From assembly GCA_004335635.1 (NCBI GenBank), contig QAXH01000296.1, forward strand, positions 1 to 17,185: DNA of 17,185 nt, in the 5' to 3' direction. Shown in pieces: positions 1 through 12,400 of this stretch. This DNA is from Chloromonas sp. AAM2 (taxonomy: Eukaryota; Chlorophyta; Chlorophyceae; Chlamydomonadales; Chlamydomonadaceae). The position numbers and the translations under genes were made by a program. The notes under the pieces were generated by a model. It searched no databases. It worked only from the letters and a program-made list of their open reading frames with translations, and had not been told where the DNA came from. The stretch's first letter is position 1; every line of letters starts with the position of its first letter.

Positions 1-218
1 TGTTGGCACAGCTACCAGCATGTCCAAGCGTCAGGTAAGCATCAAGCATACCAAAAACCAACAGACAACGGTGGTAGCCGGTCACCATGTGCATCAGGCC
101 TGTACAGCTGCCTTGGCTAAAGTGAACAAACCAACCATCGTAACTTAACCAGCCAAGGAGCTGCGAGCCATGCAACAGGCAGTGTGGTTAAGCTATGTTG
201 GCAAGCATTTGATCACAC
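1..218 (-). other. Intron after exon 21 (5' part)
   Basis: Starts at donor GTGTGA. The in-phase acceptor candidates inside this stretch run into stops quickly, so the next exon is probably beyond the left edge. Confidence 0.6.
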
Positions 219-427
219 CTTGCTACAGTGACCAGTAGGTTGAGCACGAGGGCTGTGGCCTCAAGAGCTGCCGGGTAGGTGGGGCGCGGCAGGCTCGCAC
301 GCAGCAGCGCAGCGGGAGGCGTGGAGCGCACACCCGCGGGGCCGCCCTGTGAGCCCGGCGCCTCAAGGAGTGCTGCTCTTACGCCCGCCAGTTGACGGCA
401 TAACAGCAATGCCTCCTGCTGAACGGA
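219..427 (-). CDS. BIG: BIG exon 21: helical segment before the E3 module
   Basis: Residues 3011-3080. SVQQEALLLCRQLAGVRAAL, a Gly/Pro-rich loop, and AALEATALVLNLLVTVA match plant BIG SVQTLQGLRRVLMSYL...CATTFVTQCLEILQVLSK. The loop is longer than in plants. Acceptor CCCGCAG, donor GCAAG/GTGTGA; phase 2 carries into the next exon, which is beyond the left edge. Confidence 0.85.
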
Positions 428-3400
428 CTGCGGGCATACAAGCACACAGTGTTGTCCTCAGGCATGATGAGCGTTCACAGCTGCAGTATCACTTTTAGCA
501 AGGCAGCATCGCAGCGTGAACACGCAGCAGCACGACCTGGCATGTTCTGGTACACACAGAGGACCGAGCAGAGAGGCAGAAGTGAAGTAAACCCATGCGG
601 TTGACATACATGGGCAGCTGATCAGCTCGAGCGCCAAATCTAACAATGCCCATGGAACCCAAAACCAATGCAAACAGTCAAGATGTAGGCCATGCACTTG
701 TCGCCACTGCACACAGTAGGCGGGGTTGCATTACATGTAGCCGAACCTTGCACTTAGTGTTGTACACGGAGGCCACCGCAGTGAGCGTTGCGGTCACTCC
801 GGGATGCATCCCCGCTGCCGCACCCACGGCCCGCGCGGCGTCGGCATCTGCACTGGCTGCCGCGCCCATCTGCACATCCAGCATGAGCTGAGCATGATAG
901 AGAGCGGCCGTACCATGTAAGGAAGAGCACGTGCTACAAGCCTAGTTATTTACGCTCATGCACACATGCCCTCAGTCACCTGTCACTCAAGCCTAACCAG
1001 TGCGAATCCCTGCCCAGAGTCCTAGCACACTGGTCAAAGACAGTCACTCACATTCGCCTTGGGCTTGGCACTTGATGATGATGAAGCCGGCGTCAGGCCA
1101 TCATGTGACTTTGCGTCGCTGAGCGCAGCGGCCAGGGAGCGCGCCAGGCTGGCGAGTGTGGCCTGCTTGCGAGCGAGGTCCTCCGAGGCGGACTCAACCT
1201 GCTGCTGGGCAGACTTTGCCTACAGGACAGACAGCATCAGGGGTGACAACGGCCAGCAAGCTTCCCCGACCCGTACAATGCAACCAGTGCTGCCAATGAC
1301 TCGCCTGGCAGCGCTGACGTACTCTACACATCATAAGAAGATGCACTGAGATTGTTGAAACAAATGCTGACACAGGTGATGCTGGTTGCTGTCATCATCT
1401 TTGCCCAAGCATCAGGTTCCTGCAATTCACCGCACAAAACTTACCTGTCGTTCTGACGTGTTCAATACATCTGCAAAACGGCCACCTGACCGGTATCAGT
1501 TGCATTCACTCACCTCTTCTTCTGTAGTGAGTGGAGGCACCTGCCATGCGGGCGCTGCCATGAGCTGCAGATCGATGCGGCAGTACCGGCTGTTGCCGCA
1601 CTCCGCGCACAGGAACCCGTCCAAGGCTCCGTAGTTGATGTTGCGACAGTGGCGGCACTGGTGGGCGTTCTCACCGCAGTACCTGCACCATCAGTGCATG
1701 CACCAAGTACTTGACATGCAAAGTACTTGACTTTGGGAAGGCTGCATAAACTCATGTTTCAGAGAGGCTGAAGGGGGAAATAAGGATGGCTCTTTAGTAC
1801 ACTTCTCACAACATACACATCCTAAAAGCTCTGCAGAGGCATGTTGGGGTCTCTGTCCTCATTCGTGAGTGCATTCACACTTGGTGCTCTGCAGAAAGGC
1901 AAACCAGAAACTTCAGCTGCGGCCATGTTGGCGCAAGAAACACAGTAAGGGCAGATTGATCTGTAAAAGCAGAAGCTGACAAAAGACCCTCAGTAGATGT
2001 TCTGAAGGCTCCGCAAAGAGAAGGCATACCAAGGTCCTGAGTGTATTCCTTAAAAGCTGCACCACACTTGAACGTACCCGCATACTCCAAATCGGTCCGT
2101 GACTGGCGAGGAGCAGCGCGGGCAGCTGAGGGACTCCTGGCTCGCGTCCTGCAGGTTGCTGTACGTGCCCACCACCTCAAAGCAAACCTGAAACACACAC
2201 CAACAAGTATTACAACTGATTTTAGTTGGCAAGGCTCTTCGTTACAAGCAGTGATGCATTTTTCAGGGAACATGCCGGACGCACTGCAGCAACACTACAG
2301 CAACAACAAGAGGCATGTCAGCCTCGCGCTGTCAGCAAACACAAGGATGGCAGTTTTGTGGAGTGCTCTGGCATGAAGCAGCCCGCGGCACAGCCAAGAC
2401 ATATCAGAGGCACCCAGTGGCATGTAGCTTTTGACCTTCAAGTCAGCCTGTGAAATTCCCAGTGCGCAATTGCGATCCATTCCGCTCCTGCTCTAGTTGC
2501 CACCCCTGCTAGTTGCCAGCTGTCAGCCGTCCGGCCGCAACTCGTTCTCACCGCTGTTGCAACCACCGGGGTCTGCAGCTCCAGCCTCACGTCCTGCTGC
2601 CCCGGCTCCAGGTGCAGCAGGGCCAGGGGCTGCCACAGGTGCATGCCCGCTGGGGACTTCATGTGTGCCAGGTCCGGGAACATGCCGTGGTAGTATGACA
2701 CCTGTCACGGCAACATAACACAAGCACAAGACCCACAAGACCCAAGCCTGGATGCACGGCACTGTCACTTGATTACTTGCTCACCAACATTTCATGGTTA
2801 CATGGCATCCGCCATGTTGCAGATTCGCCCAATGCACTGCGGTTACTCATAAAGCAACAGGAGGTGTGCTGAGGAATCTGGATAGGCTAGGTGTCGCAGT
2901 GCCCGTTGCTGGCCGGCAAGTTGTGAAAGGCATGTGGTGATTGTTTGTGATGCCAAGTTCAGGCACCCAGATGATGATGCATGATGACACATGATGCCAT
3001 GTGGTTCCACACTGAATTGGGACCCCACAGACCATGCAAATCGTGCACCATCACAAAACATAGACAGGTCGTCAAGCAATCTCACGGTTCCAAGCTTTGG
3101 CCTCTGATCTTTTGGCAAGACCCACTTCAGCGCCCCCCTTCTTCCCTTTTGTGCATGCACACCAGTCCCAGACGCCCCAACTCGCTCAACACATACACCT
3201 TAGCTTGAGTGGCTATCAGCTCGCTGCAGGTGCGTCGATGTCCCCACCTTGATGGCTGCAATGCAGCGGGAGCGCCGGGCGTCCACAAAGCTGAGTGTGA
3301 GGGCCCGGATGGACTGGGCCGCGGCGAGGCTGGCCATCACGGCGTTGGCGGTGTACCTTCAAGTGTGTAGGCGGGAGTTACCAGCAGGCGGTCACTTGAG

Positions 3401-6400
3401 CACATAGATACACTTCTAGCACACTTTACCATGTGACAAGTGCACATGCAGTGCATGGCCTGATTTGCAACGAAATCGGTCGCCAGCGTTTATCCGTCAT
3501 AAGCAAGCCATCCATGTTCAACCCTGTTCCACGCCCCGGGTTCAGCTCTTCCTTGGCTCCAGTCTAATGTCTTCTTTCTAATGTAAACACCTCAACGGCA
3601 CTGTTCAGGAAAGGTACGTAAATGTGATGCAAAACCAAAAACGCATGCACAGGCGGTGCCCTTGCTTGCCAGTCCCTTGCCCCAGCCTTCGCCTGCCCAG
3701 CCCCAGTCCTTGCCTGACCCTGACACTCACTTACCGAAAGCTGTGCTTGAGCTCCGTTGGTTCGTTTCTAGCTTTACCGTGCATTCCGTGTTGATGAGCC
3801 TGGGCCTGAGTGCTGCCCGCGCATCCACCTCCCTGATCCTAATCCTAAACCCTACGCCCTTGACCCTAAACCCTACCTGAAGCTCTGCTTAAGCGTCTCC
3901 AGCTTTGCCATGTTGTATTCCATGTCGATGAGCCTGGGCCTGAGTGCTGCCCGCGCATCCACCTCCAGGTGCCAGCTGTCCCCCAGGTCAACCACCTCGC
4001 GCAGACCGCGGTGAATCTGAGACAGGAACGCAGGTGGCAAAGCACGTTGACGTGCAAAGCAACCGGAGGGCAATGGCCAGCGACGCAAGAGCCACCACCG
4101 TGAACATAAGGCATGGAGGAAAACCGCAACCCGTGCTTCGCTTTCACATTGCCTCCGAAGTCAACCCCATCACGCAGACCGCGGTGAATCTGAGACACGG
4201 GAATTAGATCAGAGGTCTAGAAGCACGTTCAACTGAAGCTTCCAACCACTGGCCACATGGGCCACCACAATGAACCTTGTTCGAATAGACGTAAACTAGA
4301 ACTCTACAACTAGAAACCTACGGAAATCATTTTCTCAAGGCAGAGTGTGCAAGGCTATGGGTAGGTGTGCCAAACATGCAAAAGCACCAAGGGAAGAGAG
4401 TCCCGCGTCCTTGCCACAGACGTTCCCCAAAAAGGGGCTGTACGGTTCCCGTCCCTTGGCGCCCATGAGCGCTAGCCATTGTCGGCGATCAACCGGAGAC
4501 AGGACCTCCATTTACAAACCCTGGTAATTCAGCCACGATGGTGGCTTTGCAAGGCAGCAACGGACGAGGACTTGTGCGCGCTACGCTAACAGGGAAAACA
4601 CAGCCCACTGCGGCACAGCAATAACATATCAGTGCGCGCCCCCCCATCTTGTTTGAAGTCCCAGTCAGGACCAAGAGCCAATGGACAGTGACGGCAATCG
4701 TCAAGTTGCGCAAGTATGGGAGGCGCTTGAATAAGTATGGATATCGGAAACTCGTCTCATTGGATCATCATCGTTATCCTACCTCAGTTTTCATGGTTTT
4801 GTGGCCTCAGCATCATCACATTGATCAGACTGCGAATCTGCAAGTTGTTGTTTCATGCTACGAGCCAACATGCCGAATCACCACGTATCACCACTAGCTG
4901 CCAAAGCAGACTTCTGTAGTGCCAAGCTGTCAAGCTACATGCATCGAGTTGCCCTGGAAGTCAGCCTGCTTGAGCAGTTGACCCGCATAGCCCCGACAGC
5001 CTGCTTGAACAGCTGACAAACCTGCTAGTCCACCAGAAGCACACCATCATTGCCTCACCTACCTCTCTCAAGGGGTGGGCAGCCCGTGCAGCATGTGCAT
5101 GTGACAGCGCGGAACACAGCGCAGAGCAAAGCTGCGCTACGTGCATGGGTGGGTTCTGCATGCCGCTACGGGCAGCGCCAGACGCATCCCCGCGTGTACC
5201 GGCATTTGCGGCTACGGGGAGAGATGCGGCTCGATTGAGCGGCGAGCTGTTGTTGCTCGGTCCATGCGGCCTTCCACCGCCGCTGCCCCTGGGTGATAGC
5301 ATGCTGCTGGGTGGATGTTGGGCGGAGGGTGTGCGGTTGAGGGGTGCGCCGGATAGGCGGCTGGGGCCGCTGGGGCTCGGCGCATCGGTAGCGAGTGTGG
5401 TGGTGGTGGTGGTGGTGGTGGTGGTGGTGGTTGATGCCTTTAGCAGGTGCTCTAACAGTTGCACCCTGCAAAACACCACGCAACAGAGGTGCAGTTGATC
5501 AATGAGCCAGGCACAGCAAAAACATCATCGTCATGGCGGAAAAGGCATAAAAACAGTCATGGGCCTACTGGGCAAAGGCGAGTGGATAGATAGGCCGAGG
5601 TTTGTTTTGGGGAAGTTGGAGCCACGGTGGCAAAGGACCGACAGGCACAGCTGGCAGGGCAACAGACAGTGCAACTCAAAGACACAAGCCAGACCATCGG
5701 CAGTACATGTTAATGTTCTGGTTACCAACATTTCGTTACCATGTGAGTTGAAGACGCATTACAAATGACGCTTAACATTCACAGCCAGGCTGTCCCTTTG
5801 ACTCACAGGTGTCGTGCTGCACTGCCAGCATGCACAGCATCCGGCAGCAGGCAGGACAGCAGCCACTGCAGCTGCTCCCTTGCCGGCTGCTCGTACCGCT
5901 CCCACAGCGCCTTGAGTGCAGCATGTGCAGCCCGCCTGACATGCGTATCAGGGGAGTCCAGGAGACAGGCACGTGCAAACGCTGCCACAGGAGACGCAAG
6001 CAAGGCTGCTTGCACAGCTGCATCTGGGGCTGGGCTGTTCTGGATGATAGGCAGTCCCAGACAGGAGAGGGCTAGTACGGTGCCGGGCTTGGAGAGTGCG
6101 GTGTGGAGCAGCTTGGCGGCATGGGTGGCACCAGGACGGCTGAGACAAGAAAGAGTGATGGCTTGCTCCAGGAGAGTGAGAAGCAGGGAGGGACGTCGGG
6201 CTATCATGTCAGCCCATGTGGTGGGGTGGGAGGTGGCAGTGGTGTGCAGGGATGATAGCGCGTGGTCGCGTAGGCACTGTGCGCCCCAGCTGTGTGGATC
6301 GCCACCCAGCAGACTGCAAGGCGCACCACACAGCATGAACACGTGAAAGCAAACGATAACCATCCCGCCTCAGACTGTCACCTTTCGTCACGAGCTCTCA

Positions 6401-9400
6401 TGGCTGCCGACAACAGCTTCAAAAGGCAAAGCCAGGCCGAACAACATCACGACCACCAGAACTGTTGCCTAATTACAAGGTATTCCTTGGTTTGAACGCT
6501 GCAGCAACAGGTGCTTGGAAAAATCTATTACCTTACGGCTTCCTCAAGCAGCATGACCTGCTGCGCTGCTTGCACAGCATGCCGCCAGTCACTGGCCGCC
6601 ATACGGCCCCCGCATCGAGCCGCCAACAACCGCCTGGTCGCTCGCCGGGCGCCATGCAAAGCATGGCTCTGCTCCATGGCACACAGCAGCGACAGGAGCT
6701 CGGCTTCGCCATGCGGGGCGCGATCGGACCACCAGAAAACTGCAAACAGGGCGAGAGAGATAGCAGCCATAACGCTGGATCAGCAACTCAACTGCGCGGT
6801 TGACATTTCAAGTGTGTCACACATTGTTCGAGCACTGTGTAAAGCGTGCTTTCTCTGTAACAGGTGAAACGCCTTGGCGCACAGGTCACACAATCATCTC
6901 CCTGACATATGTAGCCTCACCGAACAAACACACTACTGCCGTGCCAGCCTTTCAAAACTGCCAGTGTAGCGTTCAAGACCTTACCATGAACTCCCTGAAG
7001 CACCCAACACCTATCGTATGCGCCCCTTCAAAGCGTCCAAAAGCATTCTCTTACCAGTCCTGGCGTCAGGCTGTTCGCCATGTGCGACAACCTGAAGTGG
7101 CTCGGATTGCTGCTCGCCCTGCAATGGGCTGCCAGGGCCACTGGACAACGGGTGGCTGCGCAAGTGAGCCCCCATGGGCATCTCAGCATGCACTACAACC
7201 GCTGCTGCTGCAGCCGCAGACGATTCGCCACTGCCCATGCCCTGCGACAGAGACAACACTCTGGTAGCCTCTGAATCCACCCTTGCAGCGAGGGAAGGCG
7301 CCTTTGCCACTACGTCTGATGGTAGAGACATCGTGATGGTGCTGGTGGTGGCGTTCGCAGCAGGGGCGCCTGTTGTTGACACCAACACTGCTGCGACTTG
7401 GATCATGGCCCGTACGAGCAGCATGCCAGAGACAGAGCAGACCTGTCCAGCCAAGGCCGGCCGCAGCACGCCTTGACCGTGGTGCAGTGTTAGCAGGGGC
7501 AGCACCGGTGGTAATGGGGTTTGCTGCTGTGTTGCATTCGTGCCGCAGACAGACGCGAGGTGCATTGAAGACGGCAAAGGCAATGACTGGTAGCCACAGT
7601 ATCCACCCATTCCCCATGCACCCGCACGTGCAGCTGTGTTAGTGGTGGTTGAGGCCGTGCTTGTGCCTGTAACCCCGGAACCCGCACTGGTTGACCCTGC
7701 ACTCGGCCCACGGCGAGTTGGTGGGCGAGCGTCGATAGAGGTCGAGGCGGCGCTAGGAGTGGCAGACGCCTTCCTGTTGTTGGGCCCAGCACAGAAGATC
7801 GACTGCAGCATGGCTCGCTGGTGCTGCATGGCCATTGGCGGGAGCAAGCGCGCGAGAAGGCCTAGCATCTCTGCACACAAGGGCACTGCAATGGTCGCAG
7901 GCACCAGCCGCTTTGCCCCACCCGCCATCAATGCCTCATGCAACGTCATTAGCAGCAAAGTGGCCAGCTGCAATGCCTGTTCGTTCAAGTTACTGAAAAC
8001 GGTGTCAGGCTGTGGAGCAGTACTGGGCGGTTGCACGAGTGCAGACAGGTCCAAGGTACGTCCCAGGAGAGGCATCATCAGTGGACTTTGCTGGCCTGCA
8101 GTGATTGAGACTGGCAGGCTGGCTAGCTGTGCGTTGATCAGCCGAAGCTGTGTTAGACAGGCTGGGGCCAGGTGGAGCAGCACAGCCTGTGACACGAGAG
8201 CTGCTTCCTGTCGGAGACTGCCCTGGCTTGGGTGGCAGACAAGCGACAGCACCTGGCACGCGGGAAGGATGGATAAGCCGCCTAAGTGCTTGTTCGGCGC
8301 ATTGCTGATTGGCACCACTCCTGGGCTCTGGCTGGAGGCGGCCTGAGAAGCGGCTGGTGAAGTCCTGATGCTCTGCAACTGCTTGCTGCCACAGTCAGAC
8401 AGCTCCCGTACCAACGCTTCGCTCAGGCCCACAGCAAAGCGTTGCTGGTGGGTGAGAGGCAAGCTGGCTGTCGAGGTTACTGACTGGGTTCGCTCGGGCA
8501 GCAAAGCGGATGATGGTGGGAGTGGTGCTGCAGTCTGAAGCTTTTGCAGCCATGGGTCAGACAGCAGCTTGGGAACCAGCCGTGGCAGCAGCTGAGCCGG
8601 CCAACCTTCCTGGCTGCCAATCTGCATCAAGTCCAGCAGCAGCTGCCCAGCAGTGAATGCAGCGGCTGCTGGAAGCTGGGGCGAGGGCACATGCACAGTG
8701 GCCTCTGACACTTGCGATGCGGAGGTGCCTCCTGCCGCGGCTGGCGTGGGTACTGACCGGCGGCCGGCTGCAGCGGCGATGGCGCCGAAGAAAACGTCTG
8801 GGGCTCCTCCTGCACGTGGTGACCCTGTGGCATCCTCCGCTGCATCTCCGGGGCCACCAACTGACAGTACCCGACGGAATGTCGGGAGGCTGAGCTGCGG
8901 TGGGCTATCTGCAAGGTAATCTGCCTGCGGCAGCCCTTGTAGCACACCTGGTAGGAGTGCTTGTTGCCCGTCTGCCACCTGGGAAGCTGCTGGCTGTGGC
9001 CGTGGAGGAGTGGCTGTTGCAATGGATAATTCCAGCACGGCTGGGTCTGTGGCAACAGCAACATGCAGTGCGAGAAGGCAGTGCGCAGTGACAGCAGCCA
9101 GTGGCTCTGTGAGAGCAGCTGGCAGCAGTGGGGCACCAGCAGCCAGCTGCAGCCAGTGGCTGGCCAGCTGGCTGCCTTGGATCACACCCAGGACCAGCAC
9201 CAGCGGATGGCTGACTGGCTTGCTGGGAGCTGCTGACTGGGCTGGGCTGCTGGCTGGCTGCTGCTGAGCTGTAGCCCAGCCAGCTGCTGATTCCAGCAGC
9301 CAGCGAACAAGGTGCTGGGGCGCTGTGCTGCTGATGGGAAGGACAGTGGCTGCCACGTGCAATGCCAGCCATGAATGTGCGTCTGTCCACTGGCTACCCA

Positions 9401-12400
9401 TAGCAGCTGTCTCAGCCACTGATGAGTCACCATTACCGTTGCTGTTGGCTGGCAGCAGTGACCGGGGCAGGCCCAGGGCAGGGCCCAAGCATTCACATGC
9501 TTGGGCTGCCTGGTCCAGCTGGTGCTGGTGCCACAGCCACAAGCAGTCAGCTGCTGCTGTGCTGGCAGCCGCTGGCCCAGCAGCACCACCAGGCTTACTC
9601 AATGCCGTGGACGCAGCCACATCCGCTGCACCACCAGCGTCTGGCTGCTGGCAGCCCTGCTGGCAGAGCAGCAGTAGCTGCCAGGCAGCTTCCTGGGTAG
9701 CCACTGGCGTCACTGGTGTCGCTGGCTGGAGCGGTGGTGCCAGCAAAGCCAGCGCCAGCTGCTGGCAACGCCTTGCCCTGTCTGGCTCAAGCACTGACTG
9801 GCCCTGGGCGTGGGCCAGCTGCAAGCTTGCTCGAACAGGCGCTAGAAGACCGGATACGCAACCTTGGACGCCTGGGCCGTTGGCAGGTGTGGCATGTGCA
9901 GCTAAGGGGTTCGCCATCACTTCAGGGTTGCTTGCAGCAGATACTGCTAGGCTGGTGGTGGTTAAGGGTAGGGTGCAGGCGGGCAGGGGCGTGCCAGCCA
10001 CCCAAGCAGTCACCACGGCCATCGGCAGGGCAAAGATCTGTGCACGAAACATGGCGGAAAAAGTTGAATGCAACGACTGATACGTCACGCATTTAGAGTC
10101 AACAAAACAAGAAGTTGGACAGCCATCACCACACGGCAACGTGAATGTTTACAGATGATCCCTCACATCACGCACGCATTGCAAGGGCAGCAGACTTCAC
10201 ACAGCCCTGGGTGTGTCTTTGATTGATGCCTCGGTGACACGTGCGTGTGCGCTTTTGATCGATGAATGGTTCACATCGCAGCACGTCAGATGAAGTTCTG
10301 GCATCGCCATGAGTGTGCCTCGATTTGGCCTCGCCTCCAATTGGCTTTGTCCCTTCACCTGTAGATGGTGCAGCCTAGGTCGTGCGTTGCCGTCGGCCGT
10401 GGGGCCACACAGCAGCACAGGCTCGGGGTGCGCCACTAATGCGTCCTCGGCGCTCATCACCAGCTGGTGCCAGCGCCTAAGACTGGTGGAACCGGAAGAG
10501 CTCAGCTGCACAAGCACAGCACATTGTCACAAGGGTGTCATTGTCCAAGGCATGGGCTTGTGCCAGCGTACCGCAACACAATGAGGCAAGGAGTATAGAG
10601 TGGCGAACGAAACGAAACGAAAGAAGTGCGGAAGCCTACGCTGCAGGTTGGACTGGTCAAATGCTCCTAATTCAGGACCAGCAGGGTGCTCAAACCTGGC
10701 TGTAAGGCCTGGATTGCTGTGTGGCCATGCTCTGTTGCGCACGAGAGGTTTGTGGCCAGCTGTTCCTAGCATCAGTGTGCCACAAAACAAGTGACATGCA
10801 CACGAACACAGTTGCTGTCATAGTCACCACATACGAGTCAGACAGAGGTGCCACCTCCAGTAATCATAGGTGTCATTGTGCACGTGATCATGTCATTTTG
10901 TGGTGGTCATGCGTGTTCTGCTGTCGGGGCAAGACAGCACGGGGTAGACCTATGCACGTCCCCCAGTTTACACGTTATAAAACCCACCTGTGGCGTGCAT
11001 GCGGCTGCCCCCGGCCCCAGGCGCACAAAGGTGGGCACGTACTTCTCGGCTGAGGCGCCCAGCAGCACCTTGACGCCCACAATCACCAGGGAGGCGTCGG
11101 CGAGCTGCGGGCAGAGACACAGTAGGCAGGCAGTCTTCAGCTCACAACACGTGTGTTCAAGCCATGCACTTTATATCAGACATGCTCGGTAGCTCCTGTG
11201 CACTGTCATAAGTGAGTTTACAAAGGAAGGCGGATGTAGGTTTTTATGGTCAGTTTGTACGCAGTGGTAGTTGTAGTTGTAGCAACAGTGGAAAGGAAAT
11301 TCAACTGCGCACTTGGTCACCAGACTTCACGAATGCACCCGGGAAGCATGCAACAAGTGCAACCCACGAACTGACCCACACCACAAACTGAGCTTACAAC
11401 AGTAACCACAATGATGCGAGAAATGGGGGTGACGATCCAGGTCTGTGCGTCCAGCAAGAGACTGCTGCTCAGGACAGCCTCGGGCTTGCCTGTGAATCAG
11501 TACTTAGGCGCACGCCAGGTCAACAGCTTACCTTGAGTGTTAGCTTCAGGGATGACCGTGAGCTCCCCTCCAGATAGCTCTCCAGACTGCTCACATCGCA
11601 CAGCAAGCGACGCACACCCTCGCTGCCGCCCACATGCGCCACATCGCCACCAAACGTCACTCGCGACGCAACCTGCTCTCCCTTCTCCAGTAACGAAAGC
11701 GGCAGCGGCGGCTTGGAGGCGGTTGCTGATAGCTGGCTGATGCCCGTGTCGGCTTGGTCGGATGCATCGCCGGCTCGTAAGCGGCTGCTCGCATCCCTCG
11801 GTTTGACATCAGCTGCACTAGCTGCCTGGGTCGCTGCTGCCATGATTCGCCCCATGGCGTATTCTGTATCCACTGGCTTGCGTCGACTGCACATACGTGC
11901 CCACACTTTAGCGTGGTTCGCTTGTGCAGAGCCCACCGTAGTATCTCTTTCCTCCTTTTCCACAACTGCTGCAGCAGCTGAAACAGCCACGGCTGCGTCC
12001 AGCTTGCTGGCTGGCCCAGCAGCAGCTGGGCTGTCACCGGCTGACAGGCAGGCCAGCTGCGTAGCAGCTGGTTCCAGCAGCGGGAGATCCAGTGGCCGTG
12101 ATGTCACACTAAAGTACAAATTGCCTTTGGAGCATGCGAGTACCATAAGGGTTTGGTGAGTAGCAGGACAGGCCATGGAAGTCACCCCTTCCAGGATTGA
12201 ATCAGGGCCGGAAGATGCGTGTTGCAGGCTGATTGGCTGGCAAGGCAGATCGGCAGGCACTGCAATGCCGTCAGAACCACTGCCTGTTGGAATGCACAAT
12301 GCAATGGCAGCTGGGGGCGGCTTTGTGGATGGCGAGTCAAGGCCAGATGATGAGGTAGTGCTGTCTTCGAGCACTTGTCGATGGATGGGTTGCAGTGCCA

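Larger units (their letters stand above)
3357..3876 (-). other. Intron 14
   Basis: 520 bp. It contains telomere-like repeats beside the donor and a decayed copy of the 3' part of exon 14 (3735-3832). The remainder (3357-3734) shows no feature. Confidence 0.8.

Noticed and set aside
2965..3000. ATGATG-rich stretch as a possible C/D-box snoRNA
   Set aside because: The C-box-like motifs are on the antisense strand in a simple repeat, with no matching D box and terminal stem.
3838..3876. True chromosome end
   Set aside because: Only a few degenerate telomere-like units are present, and the same gene continues on both sides.
4300..5062. Possible mobile element in the longest intron
   Set aside because: No terminal inverted repeats, target-site duplication, transposase or reverse-transcriptase-like frame is visible.
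5166..5483. Polyhistidine-containing minus-strand frame
   Set aside because: The His run is the ACC/CAC repeat of exon 13 read in the wrong frame; the Thr frame is the one in phase with exons 12 and 14.
5765..6346. 193-codon open frame on the plus strand
   Set aside because: It mirrors exon 12, whose minus-strand translation has clear family similarity.
7636..8346. 236-codon open frame on the plus strand
   Set aside because: Antisense to exon 10, no recognisable motif, and its Cys/Arg/Ser-rich composition is typical of a reverse-frame shadow.
9325..10080. 251-codon open frame on the plus strand
   Set aside because: It lies antisense to exon 10, has the same low-complexity bias and shows no domain. 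It is a shadow of the GC-rich coding sequence.
10038..10139. Upstream extension of the exon 10 open frame
   Set aside because: It is open by chance within intron 9; using it would break phase with exon 9 and it has no family resemblance.
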